The notes: generated by a model from the sequence alone, not told the origin. DNA of 64,000 bases from Methylibium sp035476815 (GCA_035476815.1 DATILD010000017.1:1-64000), one strand, 5' to 3'. Shown: positions 37,945 to 46,346, counted from the first letter of the stretch. Made by a program: numbers and translations.

Positions 37945-39918
37945 TCAGAAGCGCAGGCGCGCGGAGACCGTCACGACGCGGCCGGCTTCCGGGTAGATCG
38001 AGGTCGGCTGCCCGCCGGCGCAGGCGAAGGCCAGCGTGTAATAGGTCCGGTCGGTCACGTTGCTCGCCCCGACCGCCAGTTCGAGTCCGTCCATCTGATA
38101 GGCATAGCGCAGATCGAGCGTCGTGTAGCTGGGGATCGAGCAAGTGTTGCCGAAGTCGGCATGCTGCGACGCCACCCGGTTCACGCCGGCCACCACACTG
38201 TGCCCCGCCACGGGGACCCAGTTCGCGCGCAGCGACAGCGTGCGCTCCGGTGCCAACGGCACGTCGCGCCCATCGTAGGGGCCGGCGGTGAAGGTCGAGC
38301 GCCGCAGCGCGCCGGCCACGCTCACATTGAGCGAAGAGAGCACCGGCGTCGAGGCCTCGAACTCGACCCCCTGGCGGCGCGTGTCGTCGAAGTTGACGTT
38401 CGCGCCGCTCATGCCGCCGAACGGGTCGGCCGCGGCCGGATCGAAGCCGATCTCGTTGCTCAGCGCGCTGCGGTACAGGCGCAGGTCGGCGCGCCGGCCC
38501 GCGTCGGCCCAGCGCAGGCCGAGTTCCGCGTCGCGCGAGGTCTGGGGACGCAGTTCCGCGCCGCCGGAGGTGTAGCTGAACTCGTCCACGTTCGGCAGGC
38601 GGAAACTGCGGCCGACGCGGCCGTACAGGCCGGTGGTGGGGGTCACCGGCAGCAGCGCGCCGAGCTCCCAGGCGTGCTCGCGCTCGTCGATGACCTGCGG
38701 GCTCGTGCTGTTGCGCTTGTCGATCGACTCGGTGCGCGCGCCGGCGCTGAGGCGCAGTCCGCCCGGCAGCGTGGCCTCGTCCCTGACGTAGACCGCCGTC
38801 GAGTCCTGCTCGGCCACCGAGCCGAACAGGCCGGGCACGACGCGCTGCCAAGTGCCGCGGTCAACGCCGAGGACCAGCGCATGGCCGACATCGCCCCAGC
38901 GGCCGCTGCGCTTGGCACGCAACGCCAGGGTCTTGGCGTCGACATCGTAGGCGTAGATGTAGCCCGAGAAGTCGCTCCGCAGCGCCTTGTCGCGCCAGCC
39001 GGCGTCGACGCCGAGTTGCCACTGCGCGAGCGCGGTCTCGACGAACACGCCGCGGCGCTCGTTGCGGATCGAACCCTGGTCATTGGGGGTCGAGGCCTGC
39101 CGCGGGTTGCTGCGGTACTGCGCCAGGGTCAGGCTGCCCGGGAGGCCGCTGTCGAGCTCGTCCTTCGCAAACTGGACCCCGAGCCGCAGCCCGTCGGTAC
39201 GCCACTGGCCGAGCAGGGACACGCCATCGGTCTCGGAGCGGAAGTTGTCGCGGTGATTGTCGGAGCGCCGCCGGTGGGCCGACACGTCGGCCGAGAAGCC
39301 GCCCGCGGCCACGGTGGCCCCGGCGCGCAGCTCGCGGAGGTGGTCACCGCCCGCCGCCGCATAGGCATAGCCGCCGCTGTCGCGCGTGCCGCCGGCGCCG
39401 CCCTTGGTGGTGATCACGATCACGCCGGCGGTCGCACCCTCGCCATAGAGGACGCTGCCGCTGCCGCGGACCACTTCGATGCGCTCGACCGACTCGATCG
39501 GGATGCCCGCCATGCGCGTGCCGCCGAGGTCGGCCTCGCTCAGGCGGATGCCGTCGACGATCACGACCTGGTTGTTGTCGGCCGTCGCGCCGAAGCCGCG
39601 CAAGTCGAGCGTGTAGTCGCCGCCACCGTTGAGGTCGACCCGGCCGGGAATGCCGAGCAGCCTGATCAGCGCCTCGTTGATGCTGGTCGCGCCGATCTCG
39701 GCGATCTGGCGCGCCGTCACCACGCTGACGCCGAAGGGCAGCGTGTCGGGATCCGCGCTGAAGCGGGTCGCGGTCACGAACACGGGCGACAGCTTGGCGG
39801 CGGCACCGCCGTCGAGGCCTTGCGCGGCGACCGACAGCGAGATGGACAGGGCGGCGCCGGCGATCACGGGGATGGCCGAAGCCCGGCGCACACGGCGCAC
39901 GGAGGCAGGGGAGTTCAT
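37945..39918 (-). CDS. btuB: TonB-dependent vitamin B12 outer-membrane receptor
   Basis: 657 residues: signal peptide (AGAALSISLSVAAQG), TonB box region SPVFVTATRF, plug domain with DLRGFGATADNNQVVIVDG and VRGSGSVLYGEGATAGVIVI, then a 22-strand barrel ending in Phe (VSARLRF). It is the first gene of the uptake operon, directly downstream of a cobalamin riboswitch, which supports B12 over other ligands. Confidence 0.93.
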   Translation of the reverse strand: MNSPASVRRVRRASAIPVIAGAALSISLSVAAQGLDGGAAAKLSPVFVTATRFSADPDTLPFGVSVVTARQIAEIGATSINEALIRLLGIPGRVDLNGGGDYTLDLRGFGATADNNQVVIVDGIRLSEADLGGTRMAGIPIESVERIEVVRGSGSVLYGEGATAGVIVITTKGGAGGTRDSGGYAYAAAGGDHLRELRAGATVAAGGFSADVSAHRRRSDNHRDNFRSETDGVSLLGQWRTDGLRLGVQFAKDELDSGLPGSLTLAQYRSNPRQASTPNDQGSIRNERRGVFVETALAQWQLGVDAGWRDKALRSDFSGYIYAYDVDAKTLALRAKRSGRWGDVGHALVLGVDRGTWQRVVPGLFGSVAEQDSTAVYVRDEATLPGGLRLSAGARTESIDKRNSTSPQVIDEREHAWELGALLPVTPTTGLYGRVGRSFRLPNVDEFSYTSGGAELRPQTSRDAELGLRWADAGRRADLRLYRSALSNEIGFDPAAADPFGGMSGANVNFDDTRRQGVEFEASTPVLSSLNVSVAGALRRSTFTAGPYDGRDVPLAPERTLSLRANWVPVAGHSVVAGVNRVASQHADFGNTCSIPSYTTLDLRYAYQMDGLELAVGASNVTDRTYYTLAFACAGGQPTSIYPEAGRVVTVSARLRF

Positions 39919-40006
39919 CAGAGGTAAACAGGACTCGAGAGCCGGCGCGAGCTTCCCCGCAAGCGCTGGCGACATGGCGCTCGCCTTGCGGCGCGCGCCT
40001 CCTGTT

Positions 40007-40218
40007 GGCCGGTATCCGGGCTGGCGGAGGCGACCCTCGTGACCTTCCCAGCCGCTCGCAGGCGACCAGTGGCATGAGCACGAGAGCGGAGGCCATGAAC
40101 AGCACCTCGTCCGCTTACCGTTGCGGGGGCAGCGCAGGTTGGGTTCGACCCGGAGGGTCTGGCCGTCCTGCTTCCCGTTTGACTGTGCGACCGTGAACGG
40201 CAGCACGAGCACCAACGT
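40007..40218 (-). ncRNA. cobalamin riboswitch
   Basis: On the minus strand upstream of btuB: GGTGCTC at the 5' end, GGGAAGC, the B12-box core GCTGCCCCCGCAACGGTAAG (plus-strand 40117-40136), a CCACTGG...CTGGGAAGG arm, and the closing AGCCCGGATACCGGCC (40007-40022). These are the conserved elements of the AdoCbl/MeCbl riboswitch in the right order. It should repress btuBCDF when B12 is plentiful, probably by masking the btuB ribosome site about 90 bases downstream or by termination. Confidence 0.95.
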
Positions 40219-40287
40219 TGCGGAGTGTAAGGGCGGTGCGAGGCCCCGCCTACAATCGTCACGGACAACGCGGGAGCCGGCACGACC

Positions 40288-40512
40288 ATGGCGAGCATCG
40301 AGGAACTGGCCGAGCGCGTGGAGCGCCTGCTGCTGCGTCACGAGGAACTGCAGCGCACCCACACGCTGACGGTGCAGCAGCTCGGCGCGGTCAGCGCCGA
40401 GCGCGACTCGCTGAAGTCGCGCCTCGCCGCTGCGCGCCAGCGCATCGATGCGCTGCTCGACCGCCTGCCGCAGAACGACAGCCCCGCCGCCGAAGCCCAG
40501 GACACGCGCTGA
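40288..40512 (+). CDS. ZapB-like coiled-coil protein (TIGR02449)
   Basis: 74 residues, almost entirely one coiled coil (IEELAERVERLLLRHEELQRT, then a second heptad run to IDALLDRLP) with a short acidic tail. It sits directly before zapA with a TGATG overlap, the standard place of this family in beta- and gammaproteobacteria. It likely acts at the Z ring with ZapA. Confidence 0.88.
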   Translation: MASIEELAERVERLLLRHEELQRTHTLTVQQLGAVSAERDSLKSRLAAARQRIDALLDRLPQNDSPAAEAQDTR

Positions 40513-40832
40513 TGAAGCAGGTCGAAGTCACCATCATGGGCCAGAGCTACCGCCTCGGCTGCCCCGACGGCGGCGAGCGCGCGCTGCACGAGGCGGTGGC
40601 CAACGTCGACCGCGAGATGTGCGGCATCCGCGACTCGGGCAAGGTCAAGGCGCGCGAGCGCATCGCGGTGCTCGCGGCGCTGAACCTCGCATTCAACCTG
40701 GCCGAGCGCGGCGCCGCCGCGGTCGCGGCGCCGGCCGCAGCCAGCGGATCGGCCGCGGTCGACGACCCGTCGATCGACCTGCTGATTGCTCGCATCGACG
40801 AGGCCCTCGGCCACGACGGTCAATTGCTGTAA
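40512..40832 (+). CDS. zapA: cell division protein ZapA
   Basis: 106 residues: MKQVEVTIMGQSYRLGCPDG is the FtsZ-binding N-terminal domain, followed by the helix RERIAVLAALNLAFNLAE and an Ala-rich linker before a final short helix. It bundles FtsZ filaments. It is translationally coupled to the ZapB-like gene and is followed by 6S RNA, as in most proteobacteria. Confidence 0.93.
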   Translation: MKQVEVTIMGQSYRLGCPDGGERALHEAVANVDREMCGIRDSGKVKARERIAVLAALNLAFNLAERGAAAVAAPAAASGSAAVDDPSIDLLIARIDEALGHDGQLL

Positions 40833-40861
40833 CGCCCTGCCCGGCGTCATGCGACGCGGCG

Positions 40862-40867
40862 TACACT
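40862..40867 (+). promoter_or_regulatory. -10 element of the 6S RNA gene
   Basis: TACACT about seven bases before the predicted 5' end of 6S RNA; no strong -35 is seen. Confidence 0.5.
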
Positions 40868-40870
40868 GGT

Positions 40871-41052
40871 TTCGTCCGTTGCGTCCGCGGGGGCCTTGGT
40901 TTCCCTGTTCCGATGCTCGTATGAGCAAGGGCTTGGAACATCGCTCGGCTGGTGTGATCGTCTCGCGTCAGATGAACCCGAGGCCTTGCTGACCTCGCCC
41001 ACCTGAACCCCACGGTTCGGGAATGCGGCTCCCGGTTCGCGGCGGACACCTT
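40871..41052 (+). ncRNA. ssrS: 6S RNA
   Basis: Directly downstream of zapA, the conserved genomic place of 6S RNA. The closing stem is visible: GTCCGTTGCG (40874-40883) pairs fully, counting G-U, with CGCGGCGGAC (41038-41047). The 3' half has the family signature CACCTGAACCCCACGGTTCGGG, cut here to its key parts CACCTGAACC and GGTTCGGG. About 180 nt, normal length. It binds sigma-70 RNA polymerase in stationary phase. Confidence 0.9.
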
Positions 41053-41076
41053 TCCCCTGCCGCCCGCCCTCCCCGC

Positions 41077-41547
41077 ATGGCCCACTGGCTGATGAAGTCC
41101 GAGCCCGACGAGGTCTCGATCGACGACCTCGCGTCCGCGCCTCGGCACACCCTGCCCTGGACCGGCGTGCGCAACTACCAGGCGCGCAATTTCATGCGCG
41201 ACGCGATGCGCGTCGGCGACGGCGTGCTGTTCTATCACTCGTCCTGCCCGCAGCCGGGCATCGCCGGTCTGGCCGAGGTGGTGTCGGGCCCGCTCACCGA
41301 CGCCACGCAGTTCGACCCGGCGAGCCCGTACTTCGACCCGAAGGCCACGCCCGAGGCGCCGCGCTGGATCGGCGTCGACGTGCGGCTGCTGCGCAAGACC
41401 CGGTTGCTGCCGCTGGCCGAGCTGCGCGCCGCGCCCGAACTCGCCAGCCTGCGCATCCTGCAGCGCGGCAACCGCCTGTCGATCACGCCGGTGACCGAGG
41501 CCGAGTGGCGCGCGGTGCTCGCGCGCCTCGACGCACCCGGATGCTGA
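41077..41547 (+). CDS. EVE domain protein
   Basis: 156 residues of the EVE/thymocyte nuclear protein 1 type: MAHWLMKSEPDEVSIDDL, WTGVRNYQARNFMRDAM and VGDGVLFYHSSCPQPGIAGL. EVE domains share the PUA-like fold and read modified bases in nucleic acids. The position after 6S RNA is common in Burkholderiales. The start at 41077 avoids overlap with 6S RNA. Confidence 0.92.
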   Translation: MAHWLMKSEPDEVSIDDLASAPRHTLPWTGVRNYQARNFMRDAMRVGDGVLFYHSSCPQPGIAGLAEVVSGPLTDATQFDPASPYFDPKATPEAPRWIGVDVRLLRKTRLLPLAELRAAPELASLRILQRGNRLSITPVTEAEWRAVLARLDAPGC

Positions 41548-42350
41548 GCCCGGCACTGATCGCCGGCCTGCTGCTGCTCGGCAGTGGCGCCGGCTTCCTG
41601 GCCGGGCTGCTGGGCATCGGCGGCGGCATGATCCTGGTGCCCTTCATCGTGCTGCTGCTCGAGCACCAGGGCTTCCCGCCGGCGCTGCTGGTGAAGATCG
41701 CGGTCGCGACCTCGCTGGCGACCATCCTGTTCACCTCGGTCTCGTCGGTGCGCGCCCACCACGCGCGCGGGGCGGTGCGCTGGAAGGTCGTGGGCGGGTT
41801 GGCGCCGGGCATCGTCGCGGGCTCGCTGCTGGGCGCGCAGGTCGCGGGCGCGCTGCCGGCCGGTCTGTTGACGCTGGTGTTCGCCGGCTTCGTCGGCTAC
41901 TCGGCGACGCAGATGCTGGTCGACCGCAAGCCGCAGCCGGGGCGGCAACTGCCGGGCACGGCCGGGCTGCTGGGCATGGGCGGCGTGATCGGCGGCGTGT
42001 CGGCGCTGGTCGGCGCCGGCGGCGCCTTCCTGTCGGTGCCCTTCATGACCTGGTGCAACCTGTCGATCCACCTGGCGGTCGGCACCGCCGCCGCGCTCGG
42101 CTTTCCGATCGCGCTGGCCGGGACGGCCGGGTACATGTTGGCGGGCCAGCACCTCGACGGCCTGCCGCCCGGGCTGCTGGGCTATGTCTACCTGCCGGCG
42201 CTGGCGGTGATCGCGACCGCCAGCATGCTGACCGCGCCGCTCGGCGCGCGCGTCTCGCATGCGCTCGACGTGGCACAACTCAGGCGCGTGTTCGCGCTGC
42301 TGCTCTACGGGGTCGCCGGCTGGATGCTGTGGCGCGCCGTGCGCCACTGA
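41541..42350 (+). CDS. sulfite exporter TauE/SafE family permease
   Basis: 269 residues with eight predicted membrane segments and the two family repeats, GFLAGLLGIGGGMILVPFIV and the matching GVSALVGAGGAFLSVPFMTW. Transports sulfite or organosulfonates in characterised members; the substrate here is unknown. Its start overlaps the EVE stop by 7 bases. Confidence 0.9.
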   Translation: MLSPALIAGLLLLGSGAGFLAGLLGIGGGMILVPFIVLLLEHQGFPPALLVKIAVATSLATILFTSVSSVRAHHARGAVRWKVVGGLAPGIVAGSLLGAQVAGALPAGLLTLVFAGFVGYSATQMLVDRKPQPGRQLPGTAGLLGMGGVIGGVSALVGAGGAFLSVPFMTWCNLSIHLAVGTAAALGFPIALAGTAGYMLAGQHLDGLPPGLLGYVYLPALAVIATASMLTAPLGARVSHALDVAQLRRVFALLLYGVAGWMLWRAVRH

Positions 42351-42394
42351 GCGCCCCCAGGGCCGGGCTGCGCCCAGCCCGCCCCCCGCGGGGG

Positions 42395-42429
42395 TCAAGG
42401 AAACTTGGGGCGGCCCGGCGTTTCCTTGA
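42395..42429. repeat. palindromic repeat between convergent genes
   Basis: Perfect 10-base arms TCAAGGAAAC and GTTTCCTTGA around a GC-rich centre, preceded by a second hairpin (GGGCTGCGCCCAGCCC). It lies between the stops of tauE and the GGDEF-like gene and probably works as a two-way terminator; the same palindrome style is common in related genomes. Confidence 0.65.
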
Positions 42430-42432
42430 GAG

Positions 42433-43452
42433 TCAGGACGCCGGCGCGCCGAACGCGATGCTGGCCAGCGCCACGCGGTTGCCGCCGCGTCCGCGTGCCT
42501 GGGCGAGTGCCGCCTCGGCCGCGTGCAGCAGGCCGGCCTGGGTCTGCGACGTGTGCGGGAAGCTCGCGACCCCCATCGACACGGTGAAGCGCAGCGCCTC
42601 GCCGCCGACCGGCACGAGCTGGGTTGCGCATTGCCGGCGCAGGCCCTCCATGCGCGAATGCGCGGTGGCCAGGCCGACGCCCGACAGCAACACCGCGAAA
42701 CGCTCGCCGTCGATGCGGCAGGGCGCGTCCATCGCGCGCGTGTTGCTGCGCAGCAGGCGCCCCAGCGCCTCGATCACACGCTCGCGTCCGGCCGCGTCGT
42801 GCGGCGCGCTGCCCTCGGGCGGTGGATCGACGACGACGCACACCACCGCGAACTCGCGGTGCTCGCGCAGCGACAGGTCGACCTCGCGGCGCAGGAACTC
42901 GTCGAACTGGTCGCGCTGCACCAGCCGCGCCGCCGGTTCGCGACTGCCGCGGCCCTCGACCTCGGCACGCAAGGACTCGTTGGCCTGCTGCTGCTGCTCG
43001 AGCTGGGTGAGCGCGGCCCGCAGCGCCGCGCTGCGCTCGCGCATCGGTCCGGCGTCGGCCCACAGGCCGAGCAGCGACCGGCTGCCGTCGGCGCCCGGCG
43101 GCAACGCGACACGCACCGCCTCCAGGTCGCGACGGACGCCGCCGACCTCGATCTGGTGCTCGGCCGTCACCGGCCGGCTGGACGCGATGGCCGACTGGTC
43201 GGCGGCCCGCAGCATCGCGGCCTGCACATGCGGCAGCAGGTCGGCGTCGCTGAGGCCGCGTGCGGTGTCGGGAGCCAGGCCGAACAGCGCGTGGCCGCGC
43301 GGGCTCAGCTGCAGGTAGCGGCCGTCGGCGTCCTTGAGCCACCACACCACCCCGAGCGCTTCCAACGCGCCGAGCAAGGCGATATCGACACCGTCGGGGA
43401 GCTCGGCGTCAGGGATGAAGCTGGCATTCATGAGCGAGGCCGTGCCGTACAT
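42433..43452 (-). CDS. PAS and degenerate GGDEF-domain protein
   Basis: 339 residues: a PAS-like domain (about 28-130, WWLKDADGRYLQLSPRGHALF), a coiled-coil linker (about 140-170), then a GGDEF-like domain. The signature GGDEF is replaced: the site reads CRIDGERFAVLLSG, so the metal and catalytic residues are altered and diguanylate cyclase activity is unlikely. It may bind c-di-GMP or GTP, or be purely regulatory. A start at 43431 (MNASFIPDAE) is equally possible. Confidence 0.78.
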   Translation of the reverse strand: MYGTASLMNASFIPDAELPDGVDIALLGALEALGVVWWLKDADGRYLQLSPRGHALFGLAPDTARGLSDADLLPHVQAAMLRAADQSAIASSRPVTAEHQIEVGGVRRDLEAVRVALPPGADGSRSLLGLWADAGPMRERSAALRAALTQLEQQQQANESLRAEVEGRGSREPAARLVQRDQFDEFLRREVDLSLREHREFAVVCVVVDPPPEGSAPHDAAGRERVIEALGRLLRSNTRAMDAPCRIDGERFAVLLSGVGLATAHSRMEGLRRQCATQLVPVGGEALRFTVSMGVASFPHTSQTQAGLLHAAEAALAQARGRGGNRVALASIAFGAPAS

Positions 43453-43537
43453 CGCATCGCGGTCCTGTTCAAACCATGATAGCCCGCGGCCCGATGGGCG
43501 GCCCCCATGCTTGGCACCGACCCACCATGATTGAAGG

Positions 43538-44812
43538 TCACCCGATCGGCCGCTGCAGGCTGCGCTCGACCTGACCGGTCAGACGCTCGAAGCGCTCGAG
43601 CGCCTGCTCGCTCGCGCCGGCCAGCCGCAACCGGCCCTCGGTGCTGCCGGCACGCGCCGCGGCGGCCAGCAACACCGGCCAGTCCGCCAACGCCTCGTCG
43701 AGTGCCGCGCGCAACTCCGGCCCGGCCAGCGGTGCGGCCTGCAGCGTCGCGAGCGCGGCATCGACCTCGGCCGCGGTGGCCGCGGCGGCGTCGCGCGCGA
43801 GGCCCGCCGCGGGCTCGGGCAGCAGCACGGCGAACAAGGCCTCCTTGGCGAGGCGTTGGCTGAGCATGCGCTGGCGTCCGGCCAGATTGATGATGCGCAG
43901 GCTGGGCGCCGCACCGGCCTGCTCCAGCGCGGCGGTCAGGGTGTCGGCGGCCTGCAGCAAGGCCTCGGCCCGGGCGTCCAGCGGCAGCAGGCGCTCGACC
44001 CGCGGCGTCTCGTCGAGCGCCGCGCGCAGCGCCGCCCAGGCGCCCAGCACGCCGTCCAGCAGATCGCCGAAAGTGGCCTTGGACAGGAGCTTGCCCAGCT
44101 GCTCGATGCGCTCGTCCAGTTGTGCAACCGCCCGCTGCTGCCGAGCCAGCGCCGCCTCGGCGTCGCAGCCCGCGGCCCGCAGCGCAAACAGCTGGACCAG
44201 CCGCTGCGACAGCATGCGCAGCTGGCCGGCGCGGTTGACGCCGGCCGCCTCCTGGGCGGCGTCGATCAGCTGCTGCGCGAACTGGCCGATGCGCAGCTTG
44301 GCCTGCATCGCACTCGAGCGCAGCAGGCGAAAGGCCTCGTCCTCCGGCACCTGACGGGCCAGCATCAGCAGCCCCTTGGCGCGGTCGACCAGCTTGCGCT
44401 CCTCGAAGCGGTGGCCGAGCTCGTCGAGCGCCTCGCGCAGCCCGCGCTCGCGGCGAAAGCGCGCCTGTGCGAGCTGGATCAGCGGCCGCAGCCGCGCCGG
44501 CGCGTAGCCTTGCACCACCCAGGCCTGGACGCCGGCGTCGAGGGCCCGCTCCATCGTCTCGACACCACCGTCCTGCGCGAAGGCGAGCACCGGGGCCGGC
44601 TGGGTCGCATGCAGCAGTTCGAGGGCACGGAACAGCGCCTCGTCGGCCGGTTGGGCCCAGCAGACCAGCAGATCGGGCGACTGGCGCACCGCCTCCTGCA
44701 CCAGCTTGTCGCACGCCACCGCACCAAGGACGTGAATGCCGGCCGCACGCAGGTCGGCGCAGAGGTCGGGAGCCTGGGGGTCGGCGCCGGGGTACAGGAG
44801 GACGGAGATCAC
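43538..44812 (-). CDS. NasT/NasR-like nitrate regulator: receiver-like, ANTAR, two PilJ-type domains
   Basis: 424 residues from a GTG start. Residues 1-115 resemble a response-regulator receiver (VISVLLYPGADPQAPDLCAD). Residues about 120-190 are an ANTAR RNA-binding domain (LVDRAKGLLMLARQVPEDEA, FRLLRSSAMQAKLRIGQFAQ). Two PilJ-like (PF13675) sensor segments follow, each with a P-box-like motif: VNRAGQLRMLSQRL and INLAGRQRMLSQRL. In NasR and NarX similar Arg-containing motifs bind nitrate. I infer a soluble nitrate sensor that binds leader RNA of the divergent transporter gene as an antiterminator. Confidence 0.85.
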   Translation of the reverse strand: MISVLLYPGADPQAPDLCADLRAAGIHVLGAVACDKLVQEAVRQSPDLLVCWAQPADEALFRALELLHATQPAPVLAFAQDGGVETMERALDAGVQAWVVQGYAPARLRPLIQLAQARFRRERGLREALDELGHRFEERKLVDRAKGLLMLARQVPEDEAFRLLRSSAMQAKLRIGQFAQQLIDAAQEAAGVNRAGQLRMLSQRLVQLFALRAAGCDAEAALARQQRAVAQLDERIEQLGKLLSKATFGDLLDGVLGAWAALRAALDETPRVERLLPLDARAEALLQAADTLTAALEQAGAAPSLRIINLAGRQRMLSQRLAKEALFAVLLPEPAAGLARDAAAATAAEVDAALATLQAAPLAGPELRAALDEALADWPVLLAAAARAGSTEGRLRLAGASEQALERFERLTGQVERSLQRPIG

Positions 44813-44893
44813 GCGCGCAGGCTCGCTCGACAGAGGGGAAACAAGGGACAGGCGCGCAGCATAGACCAGCCCCGGGGACGCCGCGGCGGACCG

Positions 44894-44909
44894 TGGCACG
44901 GATGCTGCT
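44894..44909 (+). promoter_or_regulatory. sigma-54 promoter of the nitrate transporter gene
   Basis: TGGCACGGATGCTGCT matches TGGCACGN4TTGCW at 11 of 12 fixed positions, with GG and GC exactly 12 bases apart. Transcription should begin near 44920. Sigma-54 control points to NtrC-type nitrogen regulation. Confidence 0.8.
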
Positions 44910-44918
44910 ATGCAACAC

Positions 44919-44982
44919 CCGGGCGCGCTGCGGCGCCCGGACCGGCATGCACGCCCGGTCCTGCGCACATCGGCGTGCGCAG
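44919..44982 (+). promoter_or_regulatory. candidate ANTAR-target tandem hairpins in the leader RNA
   Basis: Hairpin 1: CCGGGCGC (44919-44926), six-base loop GCTGCG, GCGCCCGG (44933-44940). Hairpin 2: CTGCGCAC (44961-44968), six-base loop ATCGGC, GTGCGCAG (44975-44982). Both have perfect 8-bp stems. Loop 2 has A at position 1 and G at position 4, the ANTAR signature; loop 1 has only the G. A competing hairpin GGACCGG/CCGGTCC (44939-44961) overlaps both. No terminator with a T tract is visible before the gene. Confidence 0.55.
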
Positions 44983-45036
44983 CTTCGTGCCTTTGGATGG
45001 CGCCCGTCGGGCCGCCGTCCCCATGCCTGAAGCCCT

Positions 45037-46335
45037 ATGCACGCCGCCGCCCGCCCCGGATCATTCAAGACTTTTGCCGCCGCCGGCCACTGGCCGACGC
45101 TGTTCGCGGCCTTCCTCTATTTCGATTTCTGCTTCGCCATCTGGGTGCTGAACGGCGCGATGGCGCCCTTCATCAGCGAGACCTACGGCCTGAACGCGGC
45201 CCAGAAGGGCTTCATGGTGTCGGTGCCGATCCTGGCCGGTGCGCTGATGCGCTTCCCGCTCGGCGTGCTGTCGCAGTACATCGGCCGCAAGAACGCGGCG
45301 ATGGTCGAGATGGCCTTGATCATCGCCGCGCTCGCCTTCGGCTTCCTGTTCGTCGACAGCTACGACGGCGTGTTGGCGATGGGCGTGCTGCTCGGCATCG
45401 CCGGCGCGAGCTTCGGCGTCGCGCTCAGCCTGGGCAGCGGCTGGTACCCGCCCAAGTACAAGGGTCTGGCGATGGGCATCGCCGGTGCCGGCAACTCGGG
45501 CACGGTGCTGGCGGTGCTGCTCGCCCCGCCGCTGGCCCAGGCCTACGGCTGGCAGACGGTCTACGGCCTGGCCGCCGGCACCATGCTGCTGCCGATGGCG
45601 GTGATGTGGTTCTGCGCCAAGGAGCCGCCGGACCGCGAGCACCAGACGCTGCGCGAGCATGTGTCCTGCCTGTTCGAGAAGGACGGCTGGGCCTTCAGCC
45701 TGATCTACATCGTCACCTTCGGCGGCTTCATCGGGCTGGCGAGCTTCCTGCCGACCTACTTCCACGACCAGTTCGGCGTCACCAAGGTGCAGGCCGGGCA
45801 GCTCACCATGCTCGCGACGCTGATGGGCTCGGCGGTGCGGGTGCTCGGCGGCTGGATCTCGGACCGCGTCGGCGGCATCGCCACGTTGTCGGGCGTGCTG
45901 TGCGCGGTCGCCGTCACGCTGGCGGCCTGCGGCTTCGCCGGCGCGTCGCTGGTGGTGACGACGCTGCTCTTCATGCTCTGCTTCGCCGCGCTGGGTGCCG
46001 GCAACGGCGCGCTGTTCCAGCTCGTGCCGCTGCGCTGGCCGCTGGCCACCGCGGTGGCCGGCTCGATGATCGGCGAGGTCGGCGCGCTCGGCGGCGGCTT
46101 CCTGCCCAACGCGATGGGCCTGTCGAAGCAGTACAGCGGCAGCTACCTGTGGGGCTTCCTGTCCTTCACCGTGCTGGCGCTGGCGATGCTGGCGATGCTG
46201 CGGGTGATGCAGATCCGCTGGACCCGCACCTGGGCGGAGAAGGGCGGCAAGGCGCGCGGCACGCCGACCGCGGCGGACTTCACCGAGGGCGAGGTCCAGC
46301 GCGTCGCCCGGGCGCAACCCAAGGCGGCCTCATGA
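45037..46335 (+). CDS. nitrate/nitrite transporter, NarK/NasA family
   Basis: 432 residues, 12-TM major facilitator: FDFCFAIWVLNGAMAPFISE, RFPLGVLSQYIGRKNAAM and the nitrate-signature-like GNSGTVLAVLLAPPLA and GAGNGALFQLVPLRWP segments. It brings nitrate in for assimilation. Driven by a sigma-54 promoter and with an ANTAR-like leader of about 115 nt; the ribosome site is weak (GAAG). Confidence 0.93.
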   Translation: MHAAARPGSFKTFAAAGHWPTLFAAFLYFDFCFAIWVLNGAMAPFISETYGLNAAQKGFMVSVPILAGALMRFPLGVLSQYIGRKNAAMVEMALIIAALAFGFLFVDSYDGVLAMGVLLGIAGASFGVALSLGSGWYPPKYKGLAMGIAGAGNSGTVLAVLLAPPLAQAYGWQTVYGLAAGTMLLPMAVMWFCAKEPPDREHQTLREHVSCLFEKDGWAFSLIYIVTFGGFIGLASFLPTYFHDQFGVTKVQAGQLTMLATLMGSAVRVLGGWISDRVGGIATLSGVLCAVAVTLAACGFAGASLVVTTLLFMLCFAALGAGNGALFQLVPLRWPLATAVAGSMIGEVGALGGGFLPNAMGLSKQYSGSYLWGFLSFTVLALAMLAMLRVMQIRWTRTWAEKGGKARGTPTAADFTEGEVQRVARAQPKAAS

Positions 46336-46346
46336 ACCACCGGTCG

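Noticed and set aside
44999..45016. Terminator in the nitrate transporter leader (GGCGCCC...CGCC)
   Set aside because: The stem is imperfect and no T run follows, so I do not call a terminator although an antitermination model would like one.
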